A stretch of 58,947 nt of DNA from Reyranella sp. (lineage in GTDB: Bacteria > Pseudomonadota > Alphaproteobacteria > Reyranellales > Reyranellaceae): assembly GCA_029946105.1 (NCBI GenBank), contig JAQSDW010000054.1, forward strand, positions 1 through 58,947, written 5' to 3'. Positions 43,713-54,966 of this stretch are shown in pieces. Made by a program: the position numbers and the translations under genes. The notes under the pieces were generated by a model. It worked only from the letters and a program-made list of their open reading frames with translations. It was not told where the DNA came from and made no database searches. Numbering within the stretch: the first letter of the stretch is position 1; each line of letters starts with the position of its first letter.

Positions 43713-44097
43713 TCGACAGCGTTACCGTGAGCCGTTCGGACGGCAGCAGGGCCCCCAACCGTTCCGCCCATTCCACCAACGCGATGCCCTCGGCCCGCGC
43801 TTCCTCCCAGCCCAGCTCGAAGACCTGCTCGGGCGCCTCCAGCCGGTAGAGATCGAAGTGCCAGAAGACCCCGCGCGGCGTCTCGTAGACCTCGGCCAGG
43901 GTGAAGGTCGGGCTGGGCACCACCAGCGCCGGCTCGCCCGCGGCCGCCCGCAGGATGGCGCGGGCGAGCGTGGTCTTGCCGGCGCCGAGACCGCCTACGA
44001 GCGCCACGACATCGCGCGGTCTCAGGCGCTCGGCCAAGGCCGCGCCCAGCCGCTCGGTGGCGGCTTCGTCTGGAAGAGGCAAAGAAAAAGTCGGCAT
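43654..44097 (-). CDS. tsaE: tRNA threonylcarbamoyladenosine biosynthesis ATPase TsaE
   Basis: 147 residues. Walker A VGGLGAGKTTLARAIL, the VVPSPTFTLAEVYET block, FWHFDLYRLEAPE, and GIALVEWAERLG are all diagnostic. It supports the TsaBD complex making t6A37 on tRNAs. The ATG (44095-44097) falls inside the right arm of the ahcY terminator hairpin. Confidence 0.93.
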   Translation of the reverse strand: MPTFSLPLPDEAATERLGAALAERLRPRDVVALVGGLGAGKTTLARAILRAAAGEPALVVPSPTFTLAEVYETPRGVFWHFDLYRLEAPEQVFELGWEEARAEGIALVEWAERLGALLPSERLTVTLSIEGEGRRATLEGESRLGEI

Positions 44098-44115
44098 CTT
44101 TCGATGCCGACTTTT
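44086..44115 (-). terminator. ahcY terminator hairpin overlapping the tsaE start codon
   Basis: On the minus strand AAAAGTCGGCATC (44115 to 44103) and GATGCCGACTTTT (44098 to 44086) form a perfect 13-base-pair stem closed by a GAAA tetraloop and followed by TCTTT. It lies 34 bases beyond the ahcY stop. The tsaE ATG at 44097-44095 is within the descending arm. Confidence 0.85.
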
Positions 44116-44149
44116 AGCATGCCATGGTCCGAAGAGGGCCTGTGGGCGG

Positions 44150-45544
<1,395 letters not shown>

Positions 45545-45621
45545 GTGGCGCTCCTGAAGTGCGGCTGAGGGGAAGCGGGCGTGTCATATCAGCGGCCCGG
45601 CACGGCCTCAACGCGTCGTAT

Positions 45622-45650
45622 GCTCATATAAGCAAGAATTTATGGGCAGA
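45622..45650. promoter_or_regulatory. AT-rich imperfect palindromes upstream of ahcY
   Basis: GCTCATATAAGC (45622-45633, symmetrical except one base pair), running into AAGAATTTATG, about 80 bases upstream of ahcY. The patch stands out in a high-GC background and is placed to be an operator or -35/-10 region; on the minus strand TTATCT, 16 bases, TTATAT is a possible promoter. No regulator gene is adjacent. Confidence 0.3.
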
Positions 45651-45683
45651 TAACCGGCGCTTTATGCCGGAGGCCCAACCGGC

Positions 45684-45995
45684 TCAATCTTCGCCGAATT
45701 TGCCCTCAACCAGGGCGGAAAGGGCCGCCATGGCCTCGACGGCTTGCCGGCCGGAGCAGGCAATCTCGATTTCGCTGCCGATTCCGGCGCTCAGCATCAT
45801 CAGCCCCATGATCGACAGGCCGGAGACTTCCTGGCCCTTGAAGCCGACGCGGACCGTCGAATCGAACTGGCCGGCGGTGCGCACGAACTTGGCGGCGGCC
45901 CGCGCGTGCAGGCCGCGCTTGTTGGCGATCCCCAGGGTCCTGCGGAGTGCTCCGATGCCGGCGTCTGCCGCGCCTTGCGACGCGGTATCGCTCAC
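45684..45995 (-). CDS. ptsH: HPr-family phosphocarrier protein (PTS-Ntr)
   Basis: 103 residues, with the phosphorylated His in NKRGLHARAAAKFV, the regulatory-Ser region EVSGLSIMGLMML, and GSEIEIACSG. It relays phosphate from enzyme I-Ntr (not in the window) to EIIA components, and its Ser may be the HprK substrate. It overlaps the EIIA gene by four bases. Confidence 0.93.
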   Translation of the reverse strand: MSDTASQGAADAGIGALRRTLGIANKRGLHARAAAKFVRTAGQFDSTVRVGFKGQEVSGLSIMGLMMLSAGIGSEIEIACSGRQAVEAMAALSALVEGKFGED

Positions 45996-46396
45996 GAAGC
46001 TTCCTTCGCCAGGATACGGGAGGCGACGGTGATGTATTTGCGGCCTGCTTCCTGCGCCATGCGTACGGCTTCGGCAATCGGCCGGGTGCGGACGCTGGCG
46101 AGCTTGACCAGCATCGGCAGATTGACGCCGGCCAGGACCTCGATGTGGGCCTGCTCCATGATCGAGATCGCGAGATTGGAGGGCGTGCCTCCGAACATGT
46201 CGGTCAGGACGATGACACCATCGCCGGTGTCGCAGGCGCGGGCGCGCTCGAGAATTTCAGCGCGCCTCTTTTCCATGTCGTCGTCGGCGCCGATGCAGAC
46301 TGTCGAGACGCATTGCTGCGGACCAACGACATGCTCGAGCGCAGCCAGAAATTCGCGCGCCAGATTGCCGTGGGTCACCAGTACGATACCAATCAT
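45992..46396 (-). CDS. PTS EIIA component, mannose (EIIA-Man) type
   Basis: 134 residues. The phosphorylation site His is in VTHGNLAREFL, and VIVLTDMFGGTPSNLA is the family core. No EIIB/IIC genes accompany it, so in this cluster it acts as a regulatory acceptor rather than a sugar importer, as known for alphaproteobacterial PTS-Ntr systems. Confidence 0.92.
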   Translation of the reverse strand: MIGIVLVTHGNLAREFLAALEHVVGPQQCVSTVCIGADDDMEKRRAEILERARACDTGDGVIVLTDMFGGTPSNLAISIMEQAHIEVLAGVNLPMLVKLASVRTRPIAEAVRMAQEAGRKYITVASRILAKEAS

Positions 46397-46411
46397 TCGT
46401 CCCCGTCCGGT

Positions 46412-47365
46412 TTACCCCGTGCCGTCAGGCCCCCCGGCCCCCTCGGCGTCTCGGTGGGTGAGATTGACCGAGCGGCCGGCGCCGCGCAACCAGTCTGCCA
46501 GCACTTCGGCCAGGGCAACCGAGCGATGGCGGCCGCCGGTGCAGCCGACGGCAATGGTCAGGTAGCTTTTGCCTTCTGCGTCAAAACGCGGCAGCAGGGG
46601 CCCGATCAGGCCCTGCAGGTGCTCAACGAAGGGCTTGTAGTCGGGATCGGTGGCCACGTAGGCCGCGACCGCCGGGTCGCGGCCGGTCAGCGGCTTCAGC
46701 GTCGGCTCATAGTGCGGGTTCTTCAGGAAGCGAGCATCGAACACCAGGTCGGCTTCGCGCGGCAGGCCGCGGCGGAACGAGAACGACATCACCGACAGGC
46801 GTGTGCCGACCCGCAGTCCCAGGGCGAAATGGCCGGCCAGCAACTGCTTCAGCGCATGCGGCGTCAGGGACGAGGTGTCGACCACGAGGTCGGAGATATC
46901 ACGCATCCATCGAATTTGACGGCGCTCCTCGACAATGCCGTCCATCACCGGCCGGTCCGGCGCCATCGGATGGGGCCGTCGCGATTCGGTGTAGCGTCGC
47001 TGAAGCACTTCGGTGTCGCACTCGAGAAACAGGAGATTCACATCGAGGTCGGCGCGTTGACGGAGCTTCTGGACGCGGTCGACGAGTTCCCGCGGGTCGA
47101 AGCCGAACGTACGGGTGGCGACGCCGAAGGCGAGGGGCGGAGCGGCCGATCCCAAACCGCTGGAGGTCGAGCGCATCAGATCGCCGAGTAAGGGCAGGGG
47201 CATGTTGTCGACCGCCACGTAGCCCATGTCTTCGAGCGCGTTCAGCGCCGTCATGCGGCCGGCGCCGGACAGACCTGTCACCAGGACGAACGGTCGGCGA
47301 AGGGTCGCGTCGGGCGGCAATGAAGGTGAGGGACTGTCTGGCATCGGGGAACCGGCCGCGATCAT
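46412..47365 (-). CDS. rapZ: RNase adapter / P-loop protein RapZ
   Basis: 317 residues. P-loop GLSGAGRMTALNALEDMGY, the VDNMPLPLL motif, FLECDTEVLQRRYTESRRPH, and the C-terminal GCTGGRHRSVALAE domain. In enterobacteria RapZ guides RNase E to GlmZ; in alphaproteobacteria it sits with the PTS-Ntr genes and its targets are less clear. It overlaps hprK by four bases; an ATG at 47344 is an alternative start. Confidence 0.93.
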   Translation of the reverse strand: MIAAGSPMPDSPSPSLPPDATLRRPFVLVTGLSGAGRMTALNALEDMGYVAVDNMPLPLLGDLMRSTSSGLGSAAPPLAFGVATRTFGFDPRELVDRVQKLRQRADLDVNLLFLECDTEVLQRRYTESRRPHPMAPDRPVMDGIVEERRQIRWMRDISDLVVDTSSLTPHALKQLLAGHFALGLRVGTRLSVMSFSFRRGLPREADLVFDARFLKNPHYEPTLKPLTGRDPAVAAYVATDPDYKPFVEHLQGLIGPLLPRFDAEGKSYLTIAVGCTGGRHRSVALAEVLADWLRGAGRSVNLTHRDAEGAGGPDGTG

Positions 47366-47835
47366 GCGGCGGCGGTTCGGCCCAAGGCAAGGCGCAACTT
47401 GGCCGGGGCTGAAGCCTCGAATGGCGCCAGGGCGAGTACCGGCAGGTCGACGCCCAGCACGGTCTCCGTGGCGGGTTCGGGCAACCGCTCGATGCGGTCG
47501 GGCGGCACCAGATCGATCACCAGCGACAGCGGTGCCCGCGACAACAACTGGCCGCGCGACAGCCTGAGGATTCCGACACCGCGCACTTCCATCAGACCGG
47601 CGAGGGCGGCGGGCGCGGCCGCCAACAACGCCCGTCCGCGCCGCGTGATCCGGGTCTGGTCGTCGGCCACCAGGCGTCCGCCAGCCTCGATCAGGCGCAG
47701 CGCCAGATCGGACTTGCCGGAACCCGAGGGACCGCGCAGCAGTATCGCCCGCCAGGCCCGGACGGCCGTCGTTCCGGGTGGCCGGAGCGCCACGCAGGTG
47801 GCATGCACGACCACGGTCATTTGCGGCACGGTCAT
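47362..47835 (-). CDS. hprK: HPr kinase/phosphorylase, C-terminal-domain-only form
   Basis: 157 residues, about half the length of Firmicute HprK, as is usual in alphaproteobacteria: the N-terminal domain is absent. Walker A LRGPSGSGKSDLALRL, ADDQTRI (Asp), and the P'-loop region MEVRGVGILRL are present. It phosphorylates HPr on Ser. The ATG at 47835 lies 10 bases beyond the chvG stop; another in-frame ATG is at 47820. Confidence 0.92.
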   Translation of the reverse strand: MTVPQMTVVVHATCVALRPPGTTAVRAWRAILLRGPSGSGKSDLALRLIEAGGRLVADDQTRITRRGRALLAAAPAALAGLMEVRGVGILRLSRGQLLSRAPLSLVIDLVPPDRIERLPEPATETVLGVDLPVLALAPFEASAPAKLRLALGRTAAA

Positions 47836-47845
47836 TGCGGCATGG

Positions 47846-49627
47846 TCATTTGCGGACGTTGGCGGCCGGCACGCGGATCGTGAAGCGCGCGCCCAGGATT
47901 CTTCCGTCCGGTGCGCGGCGGTTGGTGGCGGAGATCGAGCCGCCGTAGGTTTCCATGATCTGCCGGCAGATCGAGAGGCCCAGTCCTGAGTGCTGGCCGA
48001 AATGCTCCATCGGACGCTCCGAATAGAAGCGCTCGAAGATCGATTCGAGATTGTCCTCGGGAATGCCCGGCCCTTCGTCGTCGATCGTGACGACGAACGG
48101 TCCGCTGCGCGGCTCGCGTCCCAGTTCGACGACGATGCGCGATCCGGACGGGCTGAACGACAATGCATTGTCGATGACGTTGCGAAACACCTGACCGTAG
48201 CGGCCATCGTGGCCGTGCGCGGCGAAGGGCGGGTTGGCGGCGACGCGGAAGTCGACCTCTACCCCGGCCTTCTGCCCGGCGCTGATCGCATAGTGGCCGG
48301 CCATGTCGGCCAGGAGCCCGTGGAGGTCGACGGGTTTGACCTCGCCGCGCATCAGTTCGGCGTCGAGCCGCGAGGCGTCCGATATGTCGGAGATCAGCCG
48401 GTTCAGCCGATTGATGTCGTCCATGACGATGGCCATCAGCCTGTCGCGGCGCTCGGTGTCGAGGTCGGGCCGGGCCGCCATTTCGATGGCGGAACGCAAG
48501 GAGGTGAGCGGGTTCTTGAGTTCGTGTGCGACGTCGGCGGCAAAACTCTCGATGGTGTTGATGCGCTGCCAAAGCGCGTCGGTCATCGAGCGGAGTGCAT
48601 CGTTCAGGTCGCCGATCTCGTCACCGCGCTTGCCGAGGTCGGGAATCTCCGGCCGGCTCTCGCGCGCCAGCCTCACTTCGTCGGCGGCGCGTGCCAGGCG
48701 CACGATCGGCTGGGTGATCGTGCCGGCAAGGTAGAGCGAGAGCAGCACTGTGATGCCGAGCGCCGCTGCGGCAATGGTCAACATGTCGTAGCGGACCTGC
48801 CGCAGGGAGGCAGCGATTGCGCGATTGTCGCGGGTGAGGATCAGCGCTCCGAGCACCTGCTTGTAGCGCTGAACCGGCACGGCGGCGCTCAGGATCAGGC
48901 GGCCGTCGGCGGCGATTCGGACGGCGGAGGCGTTGAAGCCGCGCAGCGCGCTTGCAGCCTCGGGATAGTCGCGAACGGAAGTGACGGGGCGCTCGACATA
49001 TTCCGGAAAGCGGTCGGCCCGCGACAATTGCCGGGCGATCCAGTCGCTTATCCGGTCGGTCAACGGAACCTCGACGACGACCGGCGCCTCGGGCGGCGGC
49101 AGCGGGACGCTGTGGATGCGGCCGGCTTCGCTCAGGAATTCCGAGTCGCCCAGAATGTCGCCGGCCTCGCTGAACAGGCGTGCCCGCACGCCGGTCGGGC
49201 GCACGAGACGGGTCAGCAACTGACGGGCCGCGTCGGCGTCCAGCCGGTTGACTGTCGCCTCCCCGCCCACCACCGCGACCTCGCCGATGCCGGCGGCGAC
49301 CATTTCGCCTTGAACCAGCAGCGAGGCGAGTTCGGCGTCGATCAGCTCGTCCTCATAGTCGCTGAGATAGACGGCGCCCAGGGTCAGCAGTGCCACCGGC
49401 ACGATGTTGAGCAGCAGGATGCGGCGCGTGAGTGGCGAATGGCGCCGCTCGCTGCTGCGCCGACGCCGCAGGAGCGATGGCGAATCGGCGACCGGCGAAG
49501 GCGCACGCATGCGCCAGCCGGCCGGCAGAAGCCGGCCGAACGCCGCTGTGAGCCGCGAACCGAACGCCTGTGGCGCCACGCGGCGCCGGCCCGGTTCAGG
49601 CGTCGCGGTATCGGTATCCAATGCCAT
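47846..49627 (-). CDS. chvG: Membrane sensor histidine kinase ChvG
   Basis: 593 residues. Basic N-terminus, TM1 ([19 protein letters not shown]), a periplasmic stimulus domain, TM2 ([20 protein letters not shown]), HAMP, H-box [21 protein letters not shown]-box VIDNALSFS, and G-boxes [11 protein letters not shown] and [10 protein letters not shown]. With ChvI it responds to acid or envelope stress and host signals in Rhizobiales. Its start overlaps the chvI end by 32 bases. Confidence 0.94.
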   Translation of the reverse strand: MALDTDTATPEPGRRRVAPQAFGSRLTAAFGRLLPAGWRMRAPSPVADSPSLLRRRRSSERRHSPLTRRILLLNIVPVALLTLGAVYLSDYEDELIDAELASLLVQGEMVAAGIGEVAVVGGEATVNRLDADAARQLLTRLVRPTGVRARLFSEAGDILGDSEFLSEAGRIHSVPLPPPEAPVVVEVPLTDRISDWIARQLSRADRFPEYVERPVTSVRDYPEAASALRGFNASAVRIAADGRLILSAAVPVQRYKQVLGALILTRDNRAIAASLRQVRYDMLTIAAAALGITVLLSLYLAGTITQPIVRLARAADEVRLARESRPEIPDLGKRGDEIGDLNDALRSMTDALWQRINTIESFAADVAHELKNPLTSLRSAIEMAARPDLDTERRDRLMAIVMDDINRLNRLISDISDASRLDAELMRGEVKPVDLHGLLADMAGHYAISAGQKAGVEVDFRVAANPPFAAHGHDGRYGQVFRNVIDNALSFSPSGSRIVVELGREPRSGPFVVTIDDEGPGIPEDNLESIFERFYSERPMEHFGQHSGLGLSICRQIMETYGGSISATNRRAPDGRILGARFTIRVPAANVRK

Positions 49628-50291
49628 AGAGCGTTTCGATCTGCTCGAACTCGCCGTCGACCTCGCGGAACTTGCGGCGCACCCGCTTGATGTGGCTGTC
49701 GATGGTGCGGTCGTCGACGTAGATCGTCTCGCCGTAGGCGGCGTCCATCAACTGGTCGCGATTCTTGACGTGGCCGGGCCGTTCGGCGAGCGACTTCAGA
49801 AGCAGGAATTCGGTGACCGTCAGGTGCACCTCCTTGCTCTTCCACGTGCATTGATGGCGGCTGGGATCGAGCACCAGCTCGCCGCGCACGACGCGTTCGG
49901 CGGCGGTTTCGCCCTTGGCTGTACCGGTATCGGCGCGGCGCAGCACGGCGCGAATGCGCTCGAGCAGCAAACGCTGGGAGAACGGTTTGCGGATGAAATC
50001 ATCGGCACCCATCCGCAGCCCCAGCACCTCGTCGATCTCCTCGTCCTTGGAGGTGAGGAAGATCACCGGGAAGTGCTGCGTCTTGCGGATACGGTTCAGC
50101 AGCTCCATGCCGTCCATGCGCGGCATCTTGATGTCGAAGATCGCGAGGTCGGGCGGTGCCTGGTTGAGACCCTCCAGCGCCGAGGCGCCGTCATTGTAGG
50201 TCTTGATCTGGAACCCCTCTGCTTCGAGCAGCATCGACACCGATGTGAGGATGTTGCGGTCGTCGTCGACGAGGGCGATGTTCTTGCGCAC
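49596..50291 (-). CDS. chvI: DNA-binding response regulator ChvI
   Basis: 231 residues from a GTG (50291) with AGGAG ten bases before. The receiver has VDDDRN, the phospho-Asp53 in [12 protein letters not shown], and the Lys in FIRKPFSQR. The winged-helix OmpR/PhoB domain shows [19 protein letters not shown] and [16 protein letters not shown]. The frame is open to a TTG at 50315 that would add eight residues, with no ribosome site. Confidence 0.95.
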   Translation of the reverse strand: MRKNIALVDDDRNILTSVSMLLEAEGFQIKTYNDGASALEGLNQAPPDLAIFDIKMPRMDGMELLNRIRKTQHFPVIFLTSKDEEIDEVLGLRMGADDFIRKPFSQRLLLERIRAVLRRADTGTAKGETAAERVVRGELVLDPSRHQCTWKSKEVHLTVTEFLLLKSLAERPGHVKNRDQLMDAAYGETIYVDDRTIDSHIKRVRRKFREVDGEFEQIETLYGIGYRYRDA

Positions 50292-50423
50292 GGCGTGGAT
50301 TCTCCTGACAGGCAAGGCGGATAGTGGTTGAATGGTAACACGACCGGGGCGTCGCCGCCGCTGCCACGATCCGACATCGATATCCGTGAATTAAGGCTGT
50401 TTTGCCCCAAAATGATTGAAGAT

Positions 50424-51143
50424 ATGTCACGCACGGTCCGCGCCTTGCTGCGCGGCCTCGATCGCGCCGCCCTCGCCACTGCCCTGCCGGGTCCTCCGGG
50501 AGGCGTAGGGGACGCGGCTTGGCCCTATGCCTCGCTGGTGCTGGCGGCAGTCGATCACGACCTGTCGCCGGTCCTGCTGCTCAGCGATCTGGCCGAACAC
50601 ACGAAGGCCATAGCCTCTGACGGCCGGATGTCGCTGTTGTTCGACGGCACCGGCGGCCTCGACCAGCCGCTGACCGGCGCCCGGGTCACGCTGTTGGGGC
50701 ACGCCGTGCGGACCACCGACGAACGGCTCCGCCAGCGTTTTCTCGCCCGCCATCCGGACGCTGCGATGTACGTGGGCTTCAAGGATTTCCACTTCTACCG
50801 GGTCGCCCTGGAGCGCGCCCATCTGGTTGCAGGCTTCGGCAAGATCCGCTGGATCGAGGCGGCCGAGCTGCTGCCCGGACCGGCGCCGGCCGGCTTGGCC
50901 GAGAGCGAAGCCGGTATCGTCAATCACATGAACGAGGATCATGCCGACGCCCTTCAACTGTATGCCCAAAAGCTGCTCGGACTGCCGGGAAGCGACTGGC
51001 GGATGACCGGGATCGACGCCGAAGGCCTCGATCTGCGGCGCGCCGGGCAGGTCGCCCGCTTGCCATTCGATGCCCCGCTCGCGAGCGCCGGCGAGGCGCG
51101 CAAGGTGCTGGTCGCCCTGGTTGGCAGGGCCAGAGCGGCTTGA
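50424..51143 (+). CDS. HugZ-like / pyridoxamine-5'-phosphate-oxidase-family protein with DUF2470 domain
   Basis: 239 residues. N-terminal split-barrel: WPYASLVLAAVDHDLSPVLL, LSDLAEHTKAIASDGRMSLL, GARVTLLGHAV, FKDFHFYRVALERAHLVAGF. The C-terminal DUF2470 starts at EAGIVNHMNEDHADALQLYA. This architecture is shared by HugZ haem-degrading enzymes and related flavin- or haem-binding proteins, but no haem-ligating residue is assigned here. The ATG at 50424 follows GAAG; an ATG at 50412 is possible. It is divergent from chvI. Confidence 0.82.
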   Translation: MSRTVRALLRGLDRAALATALPGPPGGVGDAAWPYASLVLAAVDHDLSPVLLLSDLAEHTKAIASDGRMSLLFDGTGGLDQPLTGARVTLLGHAVRTTDERLRQRFLARHPDAAMYVGFKDFHFYRVALERAHLVAGFGKIRWIEAAELLPGPAPAGLAESEAGIVNHMNEDHADALQLYAQKLLGLPGSDWRMTGIDAEGLDLRRAGQVARLPFDAPLASAGEARKVLVALVGRARAA

Positions 51144-51304
51144 CGGGCGGCCGCAGATTCCGCGTCGCGGGATGGCCTTCGCAAGTGCGAAGCCTGATCC
51201 ACATGATCCGCGAAACTAACTGTCGCAGGGCCTTGCCACTCTTCAGCCGCCCCAGTAGCGCATAGGGCGCCATCGGATCAGCCGCATCAATCGGGAGAAA
51301 CGCC

Positions 51305-52912
51305 GTGCATCAGGCGGGCTTCATCGTTCCCAAAGTTGGACTAGAGACGCTCGGATTGAAGAACCTGGGCAACGTCTATTGGAACCTGCAGGTTCCCGCG
51401 CTCTACGAAGAGGCGATCCGTCGCCGCGAGGGAACGGTGGCCGAGGGTGGTGCTCTCGTGGTCCGCACCGGCGTGCACACCGGCCGCTCGCCCAACGACA
51501 AGTTCTTCGTCGAGGACAGCCAGTCGAAGGGACGCATCGACTGGGGCAAGACCAACAAGCCAATCTCGCCCGAGCGCTACCGTGCGCTCTACAATCGCAT
51601 GATCTCCTACGCCCAGCGCCGGGACCTGTTCGTGCGCGACTGCTGGGCCGGTGCCGATCCGGCGCATCGCATCGGCGTGCGCGTGGTCAACGAGACCGCC
51701 TGGCACAACCTCTTCGCCCGCAACATGTTCCTGCGGCCCAAGCCCGACGAGCTGCTGGGCTTCAAGCCCGACTTCACCATTCTCAACCTGCCGGGCTTCC
51801 AGGCCGAACCGGCGCTCGACGGCACCGCGTCGGACTGCGCCGTCCTGGTGAACTTCACCGATCGGGTCGTAGCGATCTGCGGCACCTGGTATGCCGGTGA
51901 GATCAAGAAGTCGGTGTTCACCATCCTGAACTACCTGCTGCCCGACAAGAACGTGCTGCCCATGCACGCCTCGGCCAATATCGGGCCGAAGGGCGACGTG
52001 GCGATCTTCTTCGGCTTGAGCGGCACCGGAAAGACGACGCTGTCGGCTGATCCGTCGCGCACCCTGATCGGCGACGACGAGCACGGCTGGGGCGAGACCA
52101 GCCTCTTCAATTTCGAAGGCGGCTGCTACGCCAAGGTGATCAAGCTCTCGCGCGAGGCCGAGCCCGAGATCTATGCCACGACCGAGCGCTTCGGCACGGT
52201 GCTGGAGAATGTCGTGCACGATCCGTCGACCGGTCTTCTCGATCTCGACGATGGCAAGCATACCGAGAACACCCGGGCCTGCTATCCGCTCGACTTCATT
52301 CCCAACGCCTCGACATCGGGCATCGCCGGCACGCCCGAGAACATCGTTATGCTGACGGCCGACGCCTTCGGCGTCCTGCCACCGATCTCGCAGCTGTCGC
52401 CGGAGCAGGCGATGTATCACTTCCTCTCGGGCTACACCGCGCGCGTCGCCGGCACCGAGAAGGGCGTGACCGAACCGCAGGCGACCTTCTCAACCTGCTT
52501 CGGCGCACCTTTCATGCCGCGCCACCCGACCGTCTACGCCAAGATGCTGGGCGAGAAGATGGCGCGTCAGCACGTGAAGTGCTGGCTGGTCAACACCGGT
52601 TGGTCGGGCGGCGGCTTCGGTGTGGGCGAGCGGATGTCGATCCGCCATACCCGCGCCATGGTCCGCGCCGCCCTCGACGGCACATTGGCGGCCAGCGCTT
52701 CGTCGACCGATCCGCACTTCGGCATGCAGGTGCCGAGCGCGTGCCCCGACGTGCCGGGTGAGGTCCTCAACCCGAAGAACACCTGGAAGGACAAAAAGGC
52801 CTACGACAGTGCCGCGCGCGACGTCGCCAAGCGCTTCGAGGCCAATTTCCAGCAGTTCGAGAGCCACGTCGACGGCAAAGTGAAGCAGGCGGCCATCCGC
52901 GCCGCGGCCTGA
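51305..52912 (+). CDS. pckA: Phosphoenolpyruvate carboxykinase (ATP)
   Basis: 535 residues from a GTG preceded by GGGAGAAACGCC. Kinase-1a P-loop [16 protein letters not shown], kinase-2 LIGDDEHGW, the [18 protein letters not shown] block, and [12 protein letters not shown]. It converts oxaloacetate to PEP at the entry to gluconeogenesis. Its location next to chvI/chvG is conserved in Rhizobiales. Confidence 0.97.
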   Translation: MHQAGFIVPKVGLETLGLKNLGNVYWNLQVPALYEEAIRRREGTVAEGGALVVRTGVHTGRSPNDKFFVEDSQSKGRIDWGKTNKPISPERYRALYNRMISYAQRRDLFVRDCWAGADPAHRIGVRVVNETAWHNLFARNMFLRPKPDELLGFKPDFTILNLPGFQAEPALDGTASDCAVLVNFTDRVVAICGTWYAGEIKKSVFTILNYLLPDKNVLPMHASANIGPKGDVAIFFGLSGTGKTTLSADPSRTLIGDDEHGWGETSLFNFEGGCYAKVIKLSREAEPEIYATTERFGTVLENVVHDPSTGLLDLDDGKHTENTRACYPLDFIPNASTSGIAGTPENIVMLTADAFGVLPPISQLSPEQAMYHFLSGYTARVAGTEKGVTEPQATFSTCFGAPFMPRHPTVYAKMLGEKMARQHVKCWLVNTGWSGGGFGVGERMSIRHTRAMVRAALDGTLAASASSTDPHFGMQVPSACPDVPGEVLNPKNTWKDKKAYDSAARDVAKRFEANFQQFESHVDGKVKQAAIRAAA

Positions 52913-52930
52913 TTGCCGCGATTGGGGCCC

Positions 52931-52964
52931 GGTTGGCCGGGTGCGGCCAAGCCGCCTTTCGCCT
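52931..52964 (+). terminator. Possible pckA terminator
   Basis: GG-TTGGCC (52931-52938) pairs with GGCCAA-g-CC (52945-52953), eight base pairs with one bulge and a 6-base loop, 19 bases after the pckA stop. The tail (GCCTTTCGCCTT) is only weakly U-rich. Confidence 0.35.
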
Positions 52965-52995
52965 TGAGCGGCAGGGCAGCGTATGATGTTCGGGC

Positions 52996-54849
52996 TTGAG
53001 CAACCTTCCTGACGTATCCCGTTCGGCTGCGGCCGCGCCTCGCCGACCTTGGCGGCTGCCCCTGATTGCAGCCTTGGCGCTGGCGTTCGTTTCGCTCGCG
53101 CTGATCTCCGGAGTCGCCTACATCGCGGTGCTGGCCGGCGCCTCGGGCACCGCCGAGCGACTGCTGGTCGACCGGGCGGCGCGTGTCGTCGAAGCCCAGG
53201 TCGCGGTCATCCGCAGCCGGCTCGATCCGGTCACCGATCATCTTGAGCTGGTCGCGGCCCTCGCCGCGGCGGGACGCATCGACATCGAATCGTCAGTTGG
53301 CGTACGCGAAGCCCTGGCCGTGATGATGACTCGCGTGCCGGCCGTTTCCTCCGCCGGCTTTGCCACGCTCGACCTCAAACTGCACCGCGCCGTCCGCCAT
53401 CCCGACGGATTGGTCACGCGCGACACGGTTTCTCTCATCGACCTGCCCCAGGGACTGGCGCGGTTTCGCCAGCTGCAGACCGCGCAGAGGACCTTCTGGG
53501 GGGCCCTGTTCTGGAGCGAGGGATTGAAGCAGCCGGTGCTCAACGTGCGGACTCCGGTGCGCCGCATCGACGATGCCTTCATCGGCGGTCTGTTCGCCAC
53601 CGTCGCCGTCGGCGATCTTTCCTACCTGATCGGCGAGGCGTCCAAGGCCAGCGATGGCCGATATTTCATCCTGGTCGGACACGACAAGGTCCTCGCCCAT
53701 CGCCGGCTGGTGGATCCGCGTGGACTTGGCCTGTCGGAAGAGAGGTCGTTGCCCACCATCGCCGAAGTCGACGATCCGGTGCTCGCCAGGATCTGGAGCG
53801 CGCCGGTGCGCAACCCGCAGATCGACCGCGCCCTGGGCGACCTTGGCCGCGTCGTCGATGCCGAGGGCAAGCGCTGGGTCTTCGTCTATCGCGAACTGCG
53901 CCTCTATGGCCCGCAGCCCTGGCTCGTCGGTCAGTATTTCCCGATCGAGGAGGCGACCGGCGACCTCGACCGGCTGACCAACGGCGCGATCGTCGGCGCC
54001 GCCACGCTTGCCGTCGCCTTGATCGTTGCGCTGGTCATGGGATTCAGCATGGCGCGGTCCATCCGCACCATCACCTCGGCTGCCGAATCGATCGAGCGCC
54101 TCGAATTCGATCAGCCGTTCCACCGACGCTCGCGGTTGCGCGAGATCGATGATGCCGGCCAGAGCCTCGACAAGGCGCGCGGCGCGCTGAAATGGTTCGG
54201 CGCTTATGTGCCGCACCGGCTCGTCTTCCGGCTGATGGAGCTCGGCGAGGATGCGGTCGCGTCGCGTCGCCGCAATGTCACGGTGATGTTCACCGACATC
54301 GTCGAGTTCACGCCGCAAGCCGAGGATCTGCCCGAGCAGGAGACCGCCGACCTGCTCAACCATCACTTCGCGCTGCTCGGCGCCTGCATCGAGCGCGAGC
54401 ATGGCGTCATCGACAAGTACATCGGCGATTCGGTCATGGCGGTGTGGGGCGGCCTGTCCAAGATCGAGGACCACGCCGATCGCGCGGTGCGGGCCGCCCT
54501 CGACATCGCCCGCGTGATTGGCGAGGACAATGCGATCCGCCGCGCCGCCGGCCAGGCTCCGATCCGCACGCGGATCGGCCTTCATTCCGGTCCGGTCGTG
54601 GTCGGCAACATCGGCGCGCCCGGCCGGGTCAACTTCACCGTCGTCGGCGACACCGTGAACATCGCCCAACGCTTCGAACAGCTCGGCAAGGAGTTCATGA
54701 CGCCGAAGGATGAAATCGTGTTGCTGGTGAGCGGCGGTACGCTGGCTGCCGTGACCGATCGCGCGGCTCTCGGCATCGAGTTGCCAGCACCGGTCCTGCG
54801 ACACGTGAAGGGCCATGACGAGCCGGTCGAAGTCTATCGGTTGGCCTGA
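52996..54849 (+). CDS. Membrane adenylate/guanylate cyclase (class III) with extracytoplasmic sensor
   Basis: 617 residues, apparently from a TTG. TM1 (LPLIAALALAFVSLALISGV), a periplasmic sensory region of about 280 residues with double-Cache-like spacing, TM2 (IVGAATLAVALIVALVMGF), a HAMP segment (MARSIRTITSAAESIERLEF), then the cyclase domain. Metal Asps are in MFTDIVEFT and YIGDSVMAVWGG, and the transition-state Asn/Arg in VGDTVNIAQRFEQL. The Lys in IDKYIGDS favours ATP as substrate, so cAMP output is likely. It is 83 bases behind pckA. Confidence 0.88.
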   Translation: MSNLPDVSRSAAAAPRRPWRLPLIAALALAFVSLALISGVAYIAVLAGASGTAERLLVDRAARVVEAQVAVIRSRLDPVTDHLELVAALAAAGRIDIESSVGVREALAVMMTRVPAVSSAGFATLDLKLHRAVRHPDGLVTRDTVSLIDLPQGLARFRQLQTAQRTFWGALFWSEGLKQPVLNVRTPVRRIDDAFIGGLFATVAVGDLSYLIGEASKASDGRYFILVGHDKVLAHRRLVDPRGLGLSEERSLPTIAEVDDPVLARIWSAPVRNPQIDRALGDLGRVVDAEGKRWVFVYRELRLYGPQPWLVGQYFPIEEATGDLDRLTNGAIVGAATLAVALIVALVMGFSMARSIRTITSAAESIERLEFDQPFHRRSRLREIDDAGQSLDKARGALKWFGAYVPHRLVFRLMELGEDAVASRRRNVTVMFTDIVEFTPQAEDLPEQETADLLNHHFALLGACIEREHGVIDKYIGDSVMAVWGGLSKIEDHADRAVRAALDIARVIGEDNAIRRAAGQAPIRTRIGLHSGPVVVGNIGAPGRVNFTVVGDTVNIAQRFEQLGKEFMTPKDEIVLLVSGGTLAAVTDRAALGIELPAPVLRHVKGHDEPVEVYRLA

Positions 54850-54966
54850 ATCCTCGGTGAATCGGCGATCTGCCACGGTGACGCCGGTTTCATGCGCTGG
54901 ACGGCGCGGCGTCGTCGCCGCTAGTGTGCGGCGGTCGTCGGGCGACTTTTGGAAGGACGGACGGGC

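Noticed and set aside
51170-51195. Hairpin GGCCTTCGC/GCGAAGCC as a terminator after the HugZ-like gene
   Set aside because: The stem has a bulge and no U-run follows. It is too weak to list as a terminator, though it may still matter structurally.
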